Source: Zasmidium citrigriseum (taxonomy: Eukaryota > Ascomycota > Dothideomycetes > Mycosphaerellales > Mycosphaerellaceae). From it: a stretch of 64,000 nucleotides of DNA. How positions within the stretch are numbered: position 1 is the first letter of the stretch; each line of letters starts with the position of its first letter. The notes under the pieces are model-generated. The model was not told the DNA's origin. It ran no database searches and saw only the letters and a list, made by a program, of their open reading frames with translations. Of this stretch, positions 42,086 through 54,055 are shown one piece after another. The DNA lies in assembly GCA_002786025.1 (NCBI GenBank), contig NHNW01000007.1, forward strand, positions 186,001 to 250,000, given 5' to 3'. The translations under genes and the position numbers were made by a program.

Positions 42086-42922
42086 ATGAAGTTCTCTATG
42101 CAGACCCTCGCTTTGGCGGGCACTACCATAGCTGCTCCGGCCCTGCTCCAAAGACAATCGTATTCTGAGACATGGAACGACCCCTATATCCCAGAGCCCA
42201 GCAACTTCCAGATGCGCAATGCCGGGGCTCGATGCGACTTCCAACTGGTTTACGAGCGCTTTTCGGTCGACAACAGATATGACATTAATTATATCGGCGA
42301 GTACGCGGACGGCAGCCAGTAAGCTTTGCAGCTGTCGTGGCCTTGCTACTTGAGCTGATGAAGTCCAGAGCCAAGTTGAACTCCATCTCGGGCACACTTG
42401 CGAGAGACAACGTGTGGCTTATCGATGGTCTTGACGAAGACCGAGCGCTTCAAGTTGTGTTCTTCCCCAACGTATGCCAGTCTGGCTCAGGTCCAACGTC
42501 TTTCCGTGTCAACGCAAGACTGAGAGATGAGTTTACATACGAGAAGTAAGCTATCAAAAACGAAACACAATTCTGCAGACCCACTGACCTAACGAAGTGA
42601 TTGGACATCTGGTAGCCTCCCGCTCACGGAAGGCGAAATGCCAGACGCCCCAGCAAATGTTCGCCTCGAGTCCTCGGAGAAGAGCAGCACAGTCACTTGG
42701 AATGCAGTGCAAGGCGCAAGCGGCTACGTCGTGTTCGTTCGATGGCTCGTGGACTCGGAGCTTGGGCCTGATACTATTCCCTTCGTCTGGGCACGGGAAC
42801 TAGGCCCTGAAGCCACGTCCCTCACATACAACCGAGACTTCACACATGCATCCGTTGTCGCCATCGGAGATGCACGAGCATTCACTGCTTTGGATGTGGT
42901 CCAGGATGTCCGGCCTTCATGA
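42086..42922 (+). CDS. Secreted protein with fibronectin type III-like C-terminal domain
   Basis: Exons 42086-42318, 42369-42545 and 42598-42922 join in phase to 244 residues. The N-terminus is a signal peptide (MKFSMQTLALAGTTIAAPAL), probably cut after the Ala-rich end. The first half is a compact domain with two Cys residues and no recognised family. The second half reads PANVRLESSEKSSTVTW.. GASGYVVFVRW, the strand pattern of an FN3-like beta sandwich (Trp in strand B, Tyr in strand C). No catalytic motif is visible. A small, secreted, lineage-restricted protein of this kind could be a cell-wall or host-interface protein, but that is inference. The two introns have standard GTAAGC donors. 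Confidence 0.72.
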
Positions 42923-43084
42923 TCCCAGGATATCTCAACATGATAGCGCAGGAGCAGGGAATGACTCAAAGGGTTGCTGCTTCGACTCCAAGGCGGAAAT
43001 GTATTAGGGCTGCTGCTACACATTCCAGCTTGCCCTACGATTTCCACCGTGTTACTCCGCCTCCAACATCAACACCAACCAACC

Positions 43085-43942
43085 TCAACTAGAATATCCC
43101 TTCCTCAACACCCATGTCACCAACTGATTATCAATCACACTGCCTCTCCCCATAGCAAGACACTCCTCATGCGCCTCATTCGTCAACATCTCCAACCTCG
43201 CCGCATCCTCACTCCCCCTTCCCTGCCGCGCCCTTAAATTCTCACACCACTCCCTAGAATTCAAAAACGTAATCTCCTGCTTAATCGTCAGCAACTCCTT
43301 GGCCGACCAATGCCGCTCACAGATAATCAACTCCTCTGCAAAGCGGGAGCCGAAAGTTTTCACCCAGCTCGTCTGAGCCTTCAATTTCTCTGTCCCGTCG
43401 ATGTGGGCCATGAAGGCTCTGAGCTTCGGGACTGTGGCGTTGGGGTCTGCGAGGACGATGTTGTTGGTTTGGAGGTCGTATTCTTGCCATTGGAGATAGC
43501 CGCCTGGTTTGAGGAGTTTTAGAAGCTGGTTCACAAGGGTCGTGGGATCTCCAGATTGTACGACGCAGATGAAGTGGCGGATACACACGCCATCATATCG
43601 TCCCACCAGATGTTCCGGAATTGGCTCGAAGATGTCGAGTTGATTGAAGATTACGTTCTCCGGCCACCAGCCTTTTGGTGGACACTGGGCGAGGCTTATG
43701 TCGAAAGCTTCGATTCTGCCGCCTTTCGGGAGAGTCTTTGCGAGTTCGAGGGAGAAGATTCCTGTTCCACAGCCGATTTCTGCGATGAGGCTGTTTTCTT
43801 TTAGGGTAATGGAGGGGTGTATAAGGTATCCGACGCTCGAGACATTGAGATGATGTTGAAGATTTAGCCGTGCGGATGCAAGGAAGTCGCGGTTGAGAGG
43901 GTAGGCGTTCCTGTCCTCGTCTGTGGTTGCGGTGGGTGGCAT
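43085..43942 (-). CDS. SAM-dependent methyltransferase (class I)
   Basis: ATG 43942 gives 285 residues. Class I Rossmann motifs are visible: motif I AEIGCGTG (residues 54-61, SAM binding), an acidic motif II end (RIEAFDIS), a motif III-like FNQLDIFEPIP, GRYDGVCIRHF and the post-motif LLKLLKPGGYLQWQEYD. The relatives are fungal UbiE/LaeA-like and GliN-like methyltransferases that modify small molecules in secondary metabolism. The acceptor is unknown. There is no targeting peptide, so it is likely cytosolic. Coding-strand composition switches from C-rich to G-rich in the 3' third. Confidence 0.87.
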   Translation of the reverse strand: MPPTATTDEDRNAYPLNRDFLASARLNLQHHLNVSSVGYLIHPSITLKENSLIAEIGCGTGIFSLELAKTLPKGGRIEAFDISLAQCPPKGWWPENVIFNQLDIFEPIPEHLVGRYDGVCIRHFICVVQSGDPTTLVNQLLKLLKPGGYLQWQEYDLQTNNIVLADPNATVPKLRAFMAHIDGTEKLKAQTSWVKTFGSRFAEELIICERHWSAKELLTIKQEITFLNSREWCENLRARQGRGSEDAARLEMLTNEAHEECLAMGRGSVIDNQLVTWVLRKGYSS

Positions 43943-44545
43943 GGTCTTCGTGAAGAGTGTTGTTTGAAGCAAGGAAAGATCTTGTTGCTAGGCAGTGAAT
44001 AGTAATGCTAACGATACTCCTGTGCCGTAAGGACCAAGGTCGTGCTGTTCATCTCGACTTGGACGCGCACCCACTGCCTAAGAAAGTATGGCTTCCATGT
44101 ACTCTTCACCAGCTTTGCAAAGGATCGGCAGTGTGTAGAACACCTTCATCCTTCGAATCCATTGTCAGCGGAGACTGCACACTTTGCGAGCTTGCGGACG
44201 AACCTTGGCCAAGCTGTGAGTTGGAATGAAATGGCAGTCCATATACTCTCAGATGACTTTGACATGTGATTGCCAAGGTTCAAGATCTCTACGAGGTCTC
44301 ATTAAAAGGCAAGGTACTTCTCCGATTTCCGATGGCATAACTTTGCCGCAAATCATCGAGATTTGGACAATTCCTGCGAAAGGAATCCTGTTTATTGCTC
44401 AGAAAAAGTCGAAGACCCCAGCTTAAGCAAGGCAAAATTTCTGTAGCAGAATGATACGTAAGTATGTGCAAGAAGCATGCCGTACAGCAGCGATTGCCAG
44501 AATCTCCTCGATTGATGCCCTCTGTTGCTCCACATCGATCACCCC
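43943..44545. other. Intergenic region between methyltransferase and endoglucanase
   Basis: Promoter of the methyltransferase and 3' UTR of the endoglucanase. No feature recognised. Confidence 0.45.
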
Positions 44546-45621
44546 CTATTTCTGGAACTTGCCAACGATGCACTGCTTAACCAGCGGCTGATCCGTCCAA
44601 GTGCTGCCACTCAGCGTCGGAGTCTCAGACAACTCATAGCTAGTATCAAACTTGCCCGCAGCCCAACCAACCCAACCAAGATAAACATCATTATAGTTAT
44701 TCATAGTATCGAACTGCTCACAAAGCATAGTCAAGCACGAGCTATCACTAGCACCGCCACCAGTCTCCGTCAAAATCGCCTTGCGGTTGTTAGTCCGGAG
44801 CCAGCTACCAAGGGACTTGAACGCGTCGACGTTGTTGGTCGTGCAGGTGGTGTGCGTGCCGCTGCCGTCCGAGTCGAGGTAGGTGTGGACGTCGAAGATG
44901 AGGTTGTGGGTTGTGCCGTCGACGTTTTTGATTTTCTTTAGGGCGTCGGCGGAGCCGTTGTCGACGAAGCTGGAGACGTGGGTCCATTCGTTGCCGGGGA
45001 GGAGGATGGCGTGGGTGGGGTGGTAGGCGCCTGCTTTGCGGATTGCTGTGACGGCTGCTTGGACGGTGTCGGCCCAGGTGTTGATGTCGACGTCGTGCTG
45101 AGTGTCGTTAGCTAATGCTTCTTCAGCTAACGGTCTGCAATACTCACAGGCTCATTCATGACGCCGAAAGCGACTTTAGGGTTGTGCTTGTACTTGGTTG
45201 CGATCTGAGACCACAGCGAGGCGAACTGGGTGTTCGTTGGGCCGCCTTGGCCAATGATGTTGCCGTTCCATCTGGCGTAGTTGTGGATGTCGATGATACA
45301 CATCTTGGCCGTAGTCTTCAAGCATCCCTGAACAAGGGCGTCGTAGTTGGCAAAGTTGGTGGAGTCCAAAGTGCCGCCAAGGTTGCCGTTGACCAGATAT
45401 TGCCAGCTGACTGGCAGGCGGAAGACGTTGAGGCCATCATCGTTGGCGAAGTGCTTCATTTGAGAGATCCCATCCGTTCCAGGAGCGATGGCACTTGAGA
45501 TAGTAGAGCCTCCAGAGGTGTCGGTTCCAAAGTCGAGACCAGCGATGTTGATACCGGCATATTGAACCTTGGCGACAGCAGAGCCAGCTGCTGCGGCCAT
45601 AGCGAAGATGGAAGTCTTCAT
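44546..45621 (-). CDS. Secreted GH5 endo-beta-1,4-glucanase (cellulase)
   Basis: Exons 45621-45148 and 45097-44546 give 341 residues. MKTSIFAMAAAAGSAVA is a signal peptide. The catalytic domain starts with VQYAGINIAGLDFG and shows FRLPVSWQYLV, DIHNYARWNG, the proton donor in GVMNEP (Glu157, just before the intron), FDVHTYLDSDGSGTH and the nucleophile in LTETGGG (Glu269), all typical of GH5 subfamily 5 fungal endoglucanases. The protein should cut internal beta-1,4 bonds of cellulose outside the cell. There is no cellulose-binding module or Ser/Thr linker, unlike Trichoderma EGII, so it is a single-domain form. Confidence 0.93.
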
Positions 45622-46943
45622 GATGACGACTGAAAAGAGCGTGAAAAGAGTGGCACGCTGTAAGAGAGAATGAAGAAGTCTTGACAAGCAAAAAAATGGA
45701 AAGCTTGGATGGCCAAGAAAGAGAAGTCGAAGACTACGAGATGAAGCTTATACGTACTTGCCTGACAACCCTAAGAACGGATAGCGGATGGTTTGACAAA
45801 TCGATGCGAGATTGGCGTGTCCTATGTGAGGCACTTTGGCGTTTGGTATGCCCTTAGCCCGGTGGTCAGCGGTGGCAGATTGATTGCTTGGGCGCATTTG
45901 TGTTCGGCAGATGGACTACCCTGGCATGCCGGTTGCCGACAAGTATCGATCTGAACGCATTGATATCGTATTATTCTACTGCAAAGAAAGTCAATAAGAG
46001 CAGTCGCGTACATGCTCTCACCTCTGTGCGTTGTCAGCTCCAGCATGGAAGGTCAGAAGAACGGAAGAACATCCTCAACCTCACTCCTCGGCAACCAACT
46101 GCCGTGTACATTTGTTTGATTCCACCGGAGAAAATGTCTTCCAGTCGCCAATTTCTCCTTATGCAAACAATCAAAAGTCTTGCGCCTTGAACGTTTCATG
46201 TCAGGCCACTAAGTCGGTACGCGAGGCCCGCGATGTCGTGATCCCGGCGTCGATCATACAGAGTGTCTAGACCTCGATGTTGTGCAACGGACTCAATGTT
46301 TGCATCCAGATCCTCATGCAAAGCTCCAGGAAGCCGCTCGAGGAGTGCTGCTGATGGTACATTTGTCTCTTGTCCGTTCATGATGTTCCAAGTGACCCAG
46401 AAAGGGGGCTATCTCTCTGGAGACAAAGCAGTCCACGCTATACGGTCACGAAACGAGGCCTCTTGGACACCCGGCGTCGGGATCCTGCAGAAGAAATGCG
46501 ACTTCGATGAAGACGAATCGATGATATTGATGTTCGGTAGTGAAAGATGGCAAGCAAGATTCATTCACTCCAGATCGTCATCGACATGGCCCAAGCGTGA
46601 GTTCGGCCCGTCGGAGCGTCCAGCCTAGAAGAGCATTCGGCGCGACCTCTCGTCTTTCTGAATCCTCTGCTCCTCCTCACGCATGCATTGGCCATCAATC
46701 AGGCGTGTCGCATTGCTTCAGGCACTGCCATTGACCGTGAGATCTCGGCAAAATCAGACAACAATGGATCCACTACAGGGCGCATTGTCACAGTACCAGC
46801 CAAAGTGGGGTAAAAGCAGCTGACGAACCAGCATACCACCTCACTTCATCCTTCCTCTCCAATGCACCAATATATATATCCTCAACTTGACTCCCAGTCT
46901 CGTCCAAGACCATTGACAACCTAGCCTACGCCCTCTAGCCAAC
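45622..46943. other. Divergent promoter region between endoglucanase and nitrilase
   Basis: A 1.3-kb gap. A 61-codon minus-strand frame (46381-46196, ATG start) has protein-like composition but no match to anything known and no intron that extends it. No other feature was recognised. Confidence 0.4.
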
Positions 46944-48146
46944 ATGCCACAAACCCTCCTCCTCGCCTCCTCCCAATCCCGCACCCTCTCCACCCTCAAA
47001 GAAACCCTCCAATCCCTCGAATCCACCACGCGCCTCGCAGCGTCCAAAAACGTCGACCTCATCCTCTTCCCCGAAGCCTTCCTCGGCGGCTATCCACGAA
47101 CATGCAGCTTCGGAGCCGCTGTTGGGGGCCGCTCTGATGAAGGACGAGAGCAGTTTCGGCGGTACTTCCAGTCCGCGGTGGATTTGGGCGATACACCTCT
47201 AGGAGCTGGGGAGGACTGGGTGGAGAGGAGACTGCCGGTAGCGAAGGGGCAGGAGTTTAGAGGAGATGGGACGAGGGAGTATCTTGAGCGTGTGGCCAGG
47301 GAGACGGGAGTCTTTGTTGTGACGGGGTTGGTGGAGAAGAGTGGTGGGACGCTATACTGTGCTGTGGTGTATGTCTGTCCTAGACTAGGCGTGCTAGGGA
47401 AGAGGCGGAAAGTCATGCCTACGGGATCTGAAAGATTGGTTTGGGGCCAAGGCTCTCCGTCAACGCTGAAAGCCGTCACGACGACCATCAAGGGCGTGAA
47501 GCTCACCATGGCTGCGGCCATTTGCTGGGAGAATATGATGCCCCTCCTTCGCTATTCCATCTACAGCCAAAACGTCAACCTCTGGCTCGCACCCACCGCC
47601 GACGCAAGAGATACCTGGCATCCCCTCATGCGCACAGTAGGAAACGAAGGCCGCTGTTTCGTCCTCAGCGCCATCTCCTGCGTTCGACGCAAGAACCTCC
47701 CGGATTGGGTCACTGGCACAACCTCTACTCGCCCTGACCAAATCGTTAACGGTTCCCTCTCACCTAACCGTGGCCGCCGCCGCTCCACCTACACGGTCAA
47801 GGAAGAGAACCACCAATTGGTTCTCCCTGCCATGGACGAGAACCTCGATTCGTCTGCTGTCGTTGAGACCTCCGTACCTCCGTCGACATCGAAAGCCATA
47901 GACCGCACATCCGACCCTAGTGGAGACGACTTCGTCTGCCGAGGTGGCTCTTGCATTTGCGGTCCCATGGGCCAGGCCCTCGCAGGACCCTTATGGGAAA
48001 TCGAAGACGGAGGCCTTCTGATCCAAGAATGTGATTTCGAGGACTGTGAGAGGGGCAGGTTAGATCTGGATGTCGCAGGCTCGTATTCGAGAAATGATGC
48101 TTTCCATCTTACGGTGGATGGCTTGGATCTCAACCCTCCTCCGTAG
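46944..48146 (+). CDS. Nitrilase/aliphatic carbon-nitrogen hydrolase
   Basis: An intronless 400-residue frame. The catalytic triad of the nitrilase superfamily is complete: Glu44 in [12 protein letters not shown], Lys156 in [15 protein letters not shown], and Cys194 in AAICWENMM. The GGYPR and [10 protein letters not shown] text places it in the true nitrilase branch (branch 1), which turns nitriles into acids and ammonia, rather than in amidase branches. An insertion of about 75 residues (roughly 265-340, Ser/Arg/Glu-rich) is longer than in bacterial enzymes. No targeting signal is seen. Strand composition alternates along the gene: C-rich to about 47100, G-rich to about 47440, then C-rich again. 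Confidence 0.92.
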   Translation: MPQTLLLASSQSRTLSTLKETLQSLESTTRLAASKNVDLILFPEAFLGGYPRTCSFGAAVGGRSDEGREQFRRYFQSAVDLGDTPLGAGEDWVERRLPVAKGQEFRGDGTREYLERVARETGVFVVTGLVEKSGGTLYCAVVYVCPRLGVLGKRRKVMPTGSERLVWGQGSPSTLKAVTTTIKGVKLTMAAAICWENMMPLLRYSIYSQNVNLWLAPTADARDTWHPLMRTVGNEGRCFVLSAISCVRRKNLPDWVTGTTSTRPDQIVNGSLSPNRGRRRSTYTVKEENHQLVLPAMDENLDSSAVVETSVPPSTSKAIDRTSDPSGDDFVCRGGSCICGPMGQALAGPLWEIEDGGLLIQECDFEDCERGRLDLDVAGSYSRNDAFHLTVDGLDLNPPP

Positions 48147-48840
48147 TTGCAGGTAGTGTGTAAACGACCAGAATGAAAACTCCTAGCCTGCCAGCACGTC
48201 ATCATTGAGACCCCAAATGTAGAGCAGAGTGAAAGGCAGATGCACAGAGGAAACCCTCAGCGTTCCGATGTGGTCGTAAAGAGGTAGTAGCTAGTAAGCT
48301 TACACACAAAGACAGCAGCAGTAGCATAACAAGAATCAAAAGTCAGGCTCCCTGCCTCCCGCCAGACACCAGGCAGTGTAGCAACTCCTTTTCTCCCTCT
48401 CACACAGAAGTCTCCTTTTCACAAAGCAGAAACAATCTCAGTTATCGTCGTGAAGCTGTGGGGGCGGGTCAATGCAAAAAGACGTCCGCCACCCTCAAAG
48501 CATGTCCAAGAAGCATAGCCCACGTTTCAGTAGTAAACATGCGCCGGATATCCATACGCCTTTCCTTGCCTGTCCAGCCTGTTTTGATTTCAGGCGAGCT
48601 TTCTTTTTTCACACACAAACAGTCCGTAGCTCCGAATCAGTTTACAGATTTGAAGAACAAACTCCGTGATGATGCCTTGGCCGACAGAGGCGGCCCGTGT
48701 TTTCGCAACAAGATGTTAGGGACATAGATGAGTCGTGTGGTTGAGAGTGATGCCGCATGGGTTGTTTCGGTGAGTGTCGTTACTGTAGATCTAGTTTTAT
48801 TTTCGAGGTCTCGAGAGATATCGAGGATGTTGATGATGGA
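48147..48840. other. Convergent 3' region between nitrilase and Puf gene
   Basis: Presumed 3' UTRs. The Puf mRNA 3' UTR may be long. No gene was recognised. Confidence 0.45.
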
Positions 48841-51800
48841 TCAACGCTGCCACCACCGTCAGCCTAGGTTTCGTGGAGGGATCCCAACTACCAGCCCTGA
48901 CTTACTCTGCCTCTCCGGTTGTTGCCGGCCATCTGCCCTTGCATTTGGCCTTGAGCATAGTACTGTGGCATCTGATACTGCCCATAGCCGTTCATGCCAC
49001 CGTTCATGCCCATCATCGGATTGCCGTAGCCCTGCTGCTGGTAGCCAGCCTGCATGCCCATGCCTGGAGGCACCATTGGCGAGCCGTTCATGTTTTGCCG
49101 GTATGGATCCATCATCTGCGGTGCAGGGGAGCCGGTACCAAAAGCCATACCGTTCGGCATACCACCAACAGGCGTCATGCCGCCAGGACTGCCGCCAAAG
49201 AAACCCGGTGGCCGCGCAATCTGTCCTTGAAGCATTGCTTGCTGATATTGGACAGGATTGATCGGGCTGATGCCGGCATTGGACATGGCGGGGCTGTGGG
49301 TGTACTGCTGGACGTATGGATCGAAACTGTTGGAGTCCATGCTGATGGTTCGTTGAAGATTCGGGCTGATGCCTTGGTCCATCGGAGCTTGTTGTGGTGC
49401 CATGTTGGCGAACGGAGGTCGACCATAACCATTCTGGTTTGTGTCGAGATGGGGCAGGTGACCGTTCATAGGTCGAGTCTTCGAATGCGATCGACCATCA
49501 TGGCTCACAGGTGTGCCACCATGCCTGGTCGAGAGTCCAACCTCATCCATCAGACGCTTGTAACCCTGCGAGGGTTGCGCCTTGATACGGAGAAGGACAT
49601 TTCGAACATTCTCTAAACATTCTGGGCGAATGCTCTCGTCCAGGAAAGGAGTGGTAAGAACCTTGAATATCAATGTTGCTCCACAGGCGTGGTCGCTGAT
49701 AATGTCGGTAAGGGTCTGCTCCTCGAAAAATAAAGCACGCAGGATGCTGTCGCGCGCGTCGGCCTCGTTCCGTTGGTTGATGATCTTTAATACAGTCAAG
49801 TAAGCAACTTTGTGAGTGCACAGGTGTACAAGGTGAGGGATCAATCTTGGTGCTAATACAGAACGGCGTCTCGGGAAGGTGCAGGTGTCCAGGAACCAGG
49901 TCAAGAGAAGGGCGCCGTTAGAATTGGTAGCGAGCTGAACGCTGTGGAGTGCAATGGCTGCCGCCATCAGCCTCTTTTGGTCATTGGTGGCGAAGTGGCT
50001 CTCAAGGCATGCACGCATAGCCCGAGCACCAAATCGTCCTTGTGCGACATCCCAGAGTTTGTTGACCATCGTATCGAAGATGAAGTTGTTGAGAGGGGCC
50101 TGGAACCGCAAGCAGCACTGCATCACGTAGTTGCCGTATTGGTCCAGGAAGAGGTTCACACCGTGGGGCTTGAGCGCATCCACGATCATGTGCATTTGCG
50201 TGGGCGTTCGGGCAACGTCAATGATCTTCTGCGCGGCCCAAGTACCGTTCTTGTGCACACCGATCTCAGCCAGATGTGGTGCAATCTCGGTGAGCATCGC
50301 CTCTTTGGTCTCTTCGGAGCAGTGCTCGAACAGCTTCTGCACAACAGTATTGCCAAGGTAGTCAGAGGACAACTCGGCAATCTCTGGCAGCATGTCCATG
50401 GCAATGTTCTCAATCTCCATTGGAGAGCACGAGTTGTTGTCGATCCGCTTTCGAATCTCGCGTAGTCTGGGAGCGTCGTGGACTCTGTTGTGGTTCGGTT
50501 CAGGGATTGGTGGGATCTCAGGCGAATACTCATTGTAGTTCATCGCATCTCCCAAGTTCGCAGCAATTCGTTCCTGATCTTCCTGGGTGGCACCAAATTG
50601 CTGGACAATGCTGTAGATTTCGTCTCGCAGTTCCAGCAAGTTCGGAGTAACGAGCGCTGCTGCAGCCGTCTCAGCGTTGATATTGCCACCGGGTACTCCA
50701 GTAGCCATGGAGCTGTCGATCCGAGATTTCGAGACAAATGGATCAGGGCTTGGAGATGGGTAAGCACCATTGGCGCCGGGCGTGTTGGACGCACTCTGCT
50801 CTTTCGCAAATCCAATCCTTATCGGACCACATCCTGGGAAGATCTCCTTTCCATTGCACTGAGCTTTGGCCGCAATCGCACTTTGCACATTCTCAAAGTT
50901 GACAAAGCCACAGCTCTTGTGCGTCAACACTCGAACAAACTCGATAGGACCGAAATGGCAGAAGATGTGGTTGAGAGAGGAAACGGTGGTCGAGGATGGG
51001 ATGTTGCCCAACCACAGAGCCCTGGTGGGGGCTTCCAAGTTGGCGTCCAGTCCGGTGTCAAGAGGCACCTTCTTGTTGAGGTTCATGTTTTGCACAGCAC
51101 TGGCGAGACCACTGAATTCAGAGCCGTCATTGCTCTGCAGGTCTGCAGCAGTGATGCTGTTATCCAGACGGGAGGGCGTAGGCATGTAGTTCCGCAACAC
51201 CCGAGACGATGGTGAGTCCAAGACACCTGCAGTTCGTGCTCTTGGCCGATTTGCGCTTGCAAAGTTTGCAAATGCCTGAACCTCGAGGTTGTGTTGTCGG
51301 ACAGCTTCATGGATCGCAGCAGCTTGTGCGGCAGCTGTTTCAGCATTAGGGGTAACTGTACCAGAGTACAGTTGCTGCTGAAGCTGCTCATACTCGTCCA
51401 GCTCGTCATCCGGGGCATCTGCGTACTTCTCCTTGGCGTTGACAGAGTACGACCGGAATCGATTCGCGGTGTTCTTGTTGTTGAAAGCGTTCAGAGCCGC
51501 CAAATCAGCGATTGTCACACCTCCGGTGCCATTCATTCGTTGTTGGCCCTGGAGCATGTCCATACCATTTCTCCCAGATTGTGGTGTGTCGACAAGACCC
51601 AAATAATCCAAAGTCCTCACATCATTGTCCGCCGGTGACTGATTTGGTGACGAGGGGCCGTCCGATGACCGAATGCTTTGCAAGGTACTCGCACGGTCTC
51701 TGCCTGACATCCAATTGCTAGCAAACAGCGAGGAGCCAAATGGACTGGAAGTGTTCAGAAGGCTACGTTGTGGCATGGATCCAGCTCTTAGCCGTGAGAG

Positions 51801-52480
51801 AAGTGCGGCATTGCTTGTGGGAGGGGCGCCAGCGCCGGCTTGCGGATCTACAAGGGCGGGCGAACCGCTACCGGCTTGATATGGACTACCGGATGGCGTT
51901 GGGCCACGGGACTTGGAGAGGAGGGAGTTCTGGGAGCTGTTGTTGAGCGAGCCCATGGCGGGGAATCGTGAGGGAACGGTGCCGGCTCGAGTGCGTCGGA
52001 CAGAGTTTGATGCTGAAAGTGAGCCTGGGCTGCTGCCAGATATCTGGCCGGCGTCGAAGTCCGGAAAGCTGTCACTGCCTGGGGATTCGGGAATGGTCTC
52101 TCTGAGTGGTGTCGAATGTCCACTGCCAGTCGTTGGCGGGCCCCAGATCTGCGGTGACAGTCCCTCTTGTGCCTGTATTTCTCGTGCACTGCCTCGTGTC
52201 AGCATTTACCCGAAGATTCTTAATTGATGAAAGCTTACCGCTTGGGGAACAAGCGACTACCGTATTCTTTGGATGGAGAGCCTGCTCCAGCTCGTCCAGT
52301 GCCCGCCTGGTTGCTGTTGTTCCCTAGACCATTGCCAAAAGGATAGCGAGTGCCCGACCCAGCAGGCGGCTCAATGGGCGAGTTGGCCTGTGACGTGTTT
52401 GCAGAGCGAGTCTGGCCCATGGTGATGGGCGGCAGGCCCTCGAGATTGAGCTTGTAGTCGGGGCGGGTCGCAGGCGCCAT
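48841..52480 (-). CDS. Jsn1/Puf1-type RNA-binding protein (RRM plus Pumilio repeats)
   Basis: Modelled as three exons: 52480-52239, 52188-48906 and 48846-48841, about 1176 residues. Exon 1 starts MAPATRPDYKLNLEGLPPIT. The N-terminal third is Ser/Pro-rich with many short phosphorylatable motifs. An RRM lies near 465-540 (TRALWLGNIPSSTTV, KSCGFVNFENVQSA). Pumilio repeats occupy about 670-950, including LSSDYLGNTVVQKLFEHCS, GVHKNGTWAAQKIIDVA and FLDQYGNYVMQCCLRF. The tail is Gln/Met/Gly-rich, ending NNRRGR. Puf1-type proteins bind mRNAs, in yeast near mitochondria, and tune their decay and localisation. The last exon is tentative: a strong AGA|GTAAGT donor and GGTGGCAG acceptor would end the protein in Arg-stop; reading through instead ends at 48888 with four more residues. 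Confidence 0.9.
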
Positions 52481-54055
52481 TATCAATTAGGGTTTGAAGA
52501 TGTGTTTCGAGGCCCAAAGGAGTGTGGTCGGACTGTGCAACAGTCGAAATGTACAAGGTGCGAGCGTCCGTCGAGGCGCTGTCAAGGCCGGCTTGTCATG
52601 TGATGCACTGCGTCTCTTCCAGCGCCAGCCCGCTCAGCGAGGGTGTGCGATCACAGCGTTGGCGAGCCGGTGGGAGGCGTGACGACTCCTGCCCGGTGTC
52701 GTTTCGTCGGCCGGCGGAGCGTCTGGGAGCGGCGGCGGCTCACGTGTCGAGGGCGGGAGTGCGGCGGCCCCTGTTTGAGGAGCAGCGCAGGCGAGGGCGA
52801 GACGAGCAGGTCGACGGCGGCTGGGGCAGCGATGACACCCGAACAGTTTCAATGGGGGATGAAGGAGGCGGTCGAGCGAGGAAGACCGCGGGCGTAAGCG
52901 TGTGGGCGGTGATTAAGCTTCTCAGGATATAGACAGGACTCGCGGCGGCAGCACGGAGCAGCGCGAAGCCTGGAGAAGGGAACCGGCGGCGGGAGTCTCA
53001 GCCGTGGCGGACACCCGAGTCGTCCAAGAATCGTCGACGGCGGCGGGGCGGAGCAGCAATGGGGAGAGATGGGGGGTGGAGGTGGTGGAAAAGAGAGCCT
53101 GGACGACGACAGCGATTGCACTGCACCAGAACAGACTTCACATCCCCCAAGCGCAGGTGGCCGGCGCGGAGCTTGGCGCTGGGAACTAGCGGCGGGTGCG
53201 CTAACGTTACGTCTCGCTGCGCTTCAGGTGTGAGGCTGTTTCAGACTGCTCGCTGCGATCGAGACTCGAGAAGCGACGACTCTCTGCTACTTTCCCACGA
53301 CTCGACAACTATTCATCAACGCCAGCATACAGCAGCGACTCTGTCCCTCTCCGCGCAATGTCCACCGCCGCACAGGGTTGGCTGCAAATTTATTCGGGTC
53401 GCCTCCTGAAGACTGCGCGTGCAGGGGCGCTCTTCGCCTGCCGATTCGCTGCCGCTGCGGCGTAGGGCTGGTCAATGGTGCGACATGCCGCAGGGAGAGC
53501 GCCTACACGTCGGGTGTGGGTGTGCCTCGCTGCAGTCGTGTGATGACCTGCTTGATCAAGTCGCGTTCTGACTGGCACACTCCGTGCTGCGCGGGTACTG
53601 GCACGTTGATTCCATGGCAGCTGCCAGACGTCGCTCAGGAACGTGTTGGACACGAGAGAGAACCATGGTGAGCATGAGTCTGGTGTGAGGAGTTTGAAAC
53701 GGCGAAGTTCACCTCCAGGTCATGCCAGGCACACTCTCCTTCGATGTCGATTTAACGACCTCTGACCGATGAGACCATCTCAAGGTCTTGTTAACGACGA
53801 TTTACTTGGCAGCATTCGTCTGCCCTTCAAAGATGGCCACATCGTCCAGGTGAATGCCAAGGTGAGGTTGAAATAACCTCACACGCCAAATACACTCAAC
53901 CAGTCTGCATGGCAGGAACGAAGCCGCAGCTTCCTTCATTGATATCCTATCTTCACACCACCGCAATAATGCTAATACAACCTCAAGGCTCTGCGCCTGA
54001 AAATCTCGTCTATTCCCCGACATGCAAAAAGGAAATTCGTGACTCTGTTTATCAT
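52481..54055. other. GC-rich intergenic region, 1.6 kb
   Basis: Promoter of the Puf gene and 3' flank of the MFS gene. Many short frames occur on both strands because of high GC, but none has ordered protein text. Confidence 0.4.

Noticed and set aside
46196..46381. 61-codon minus-strand frame with ATG and protein-like composition
   Set aside because: Too short, no family, no intron that extends it; kept only as a note in the intergenic entry.
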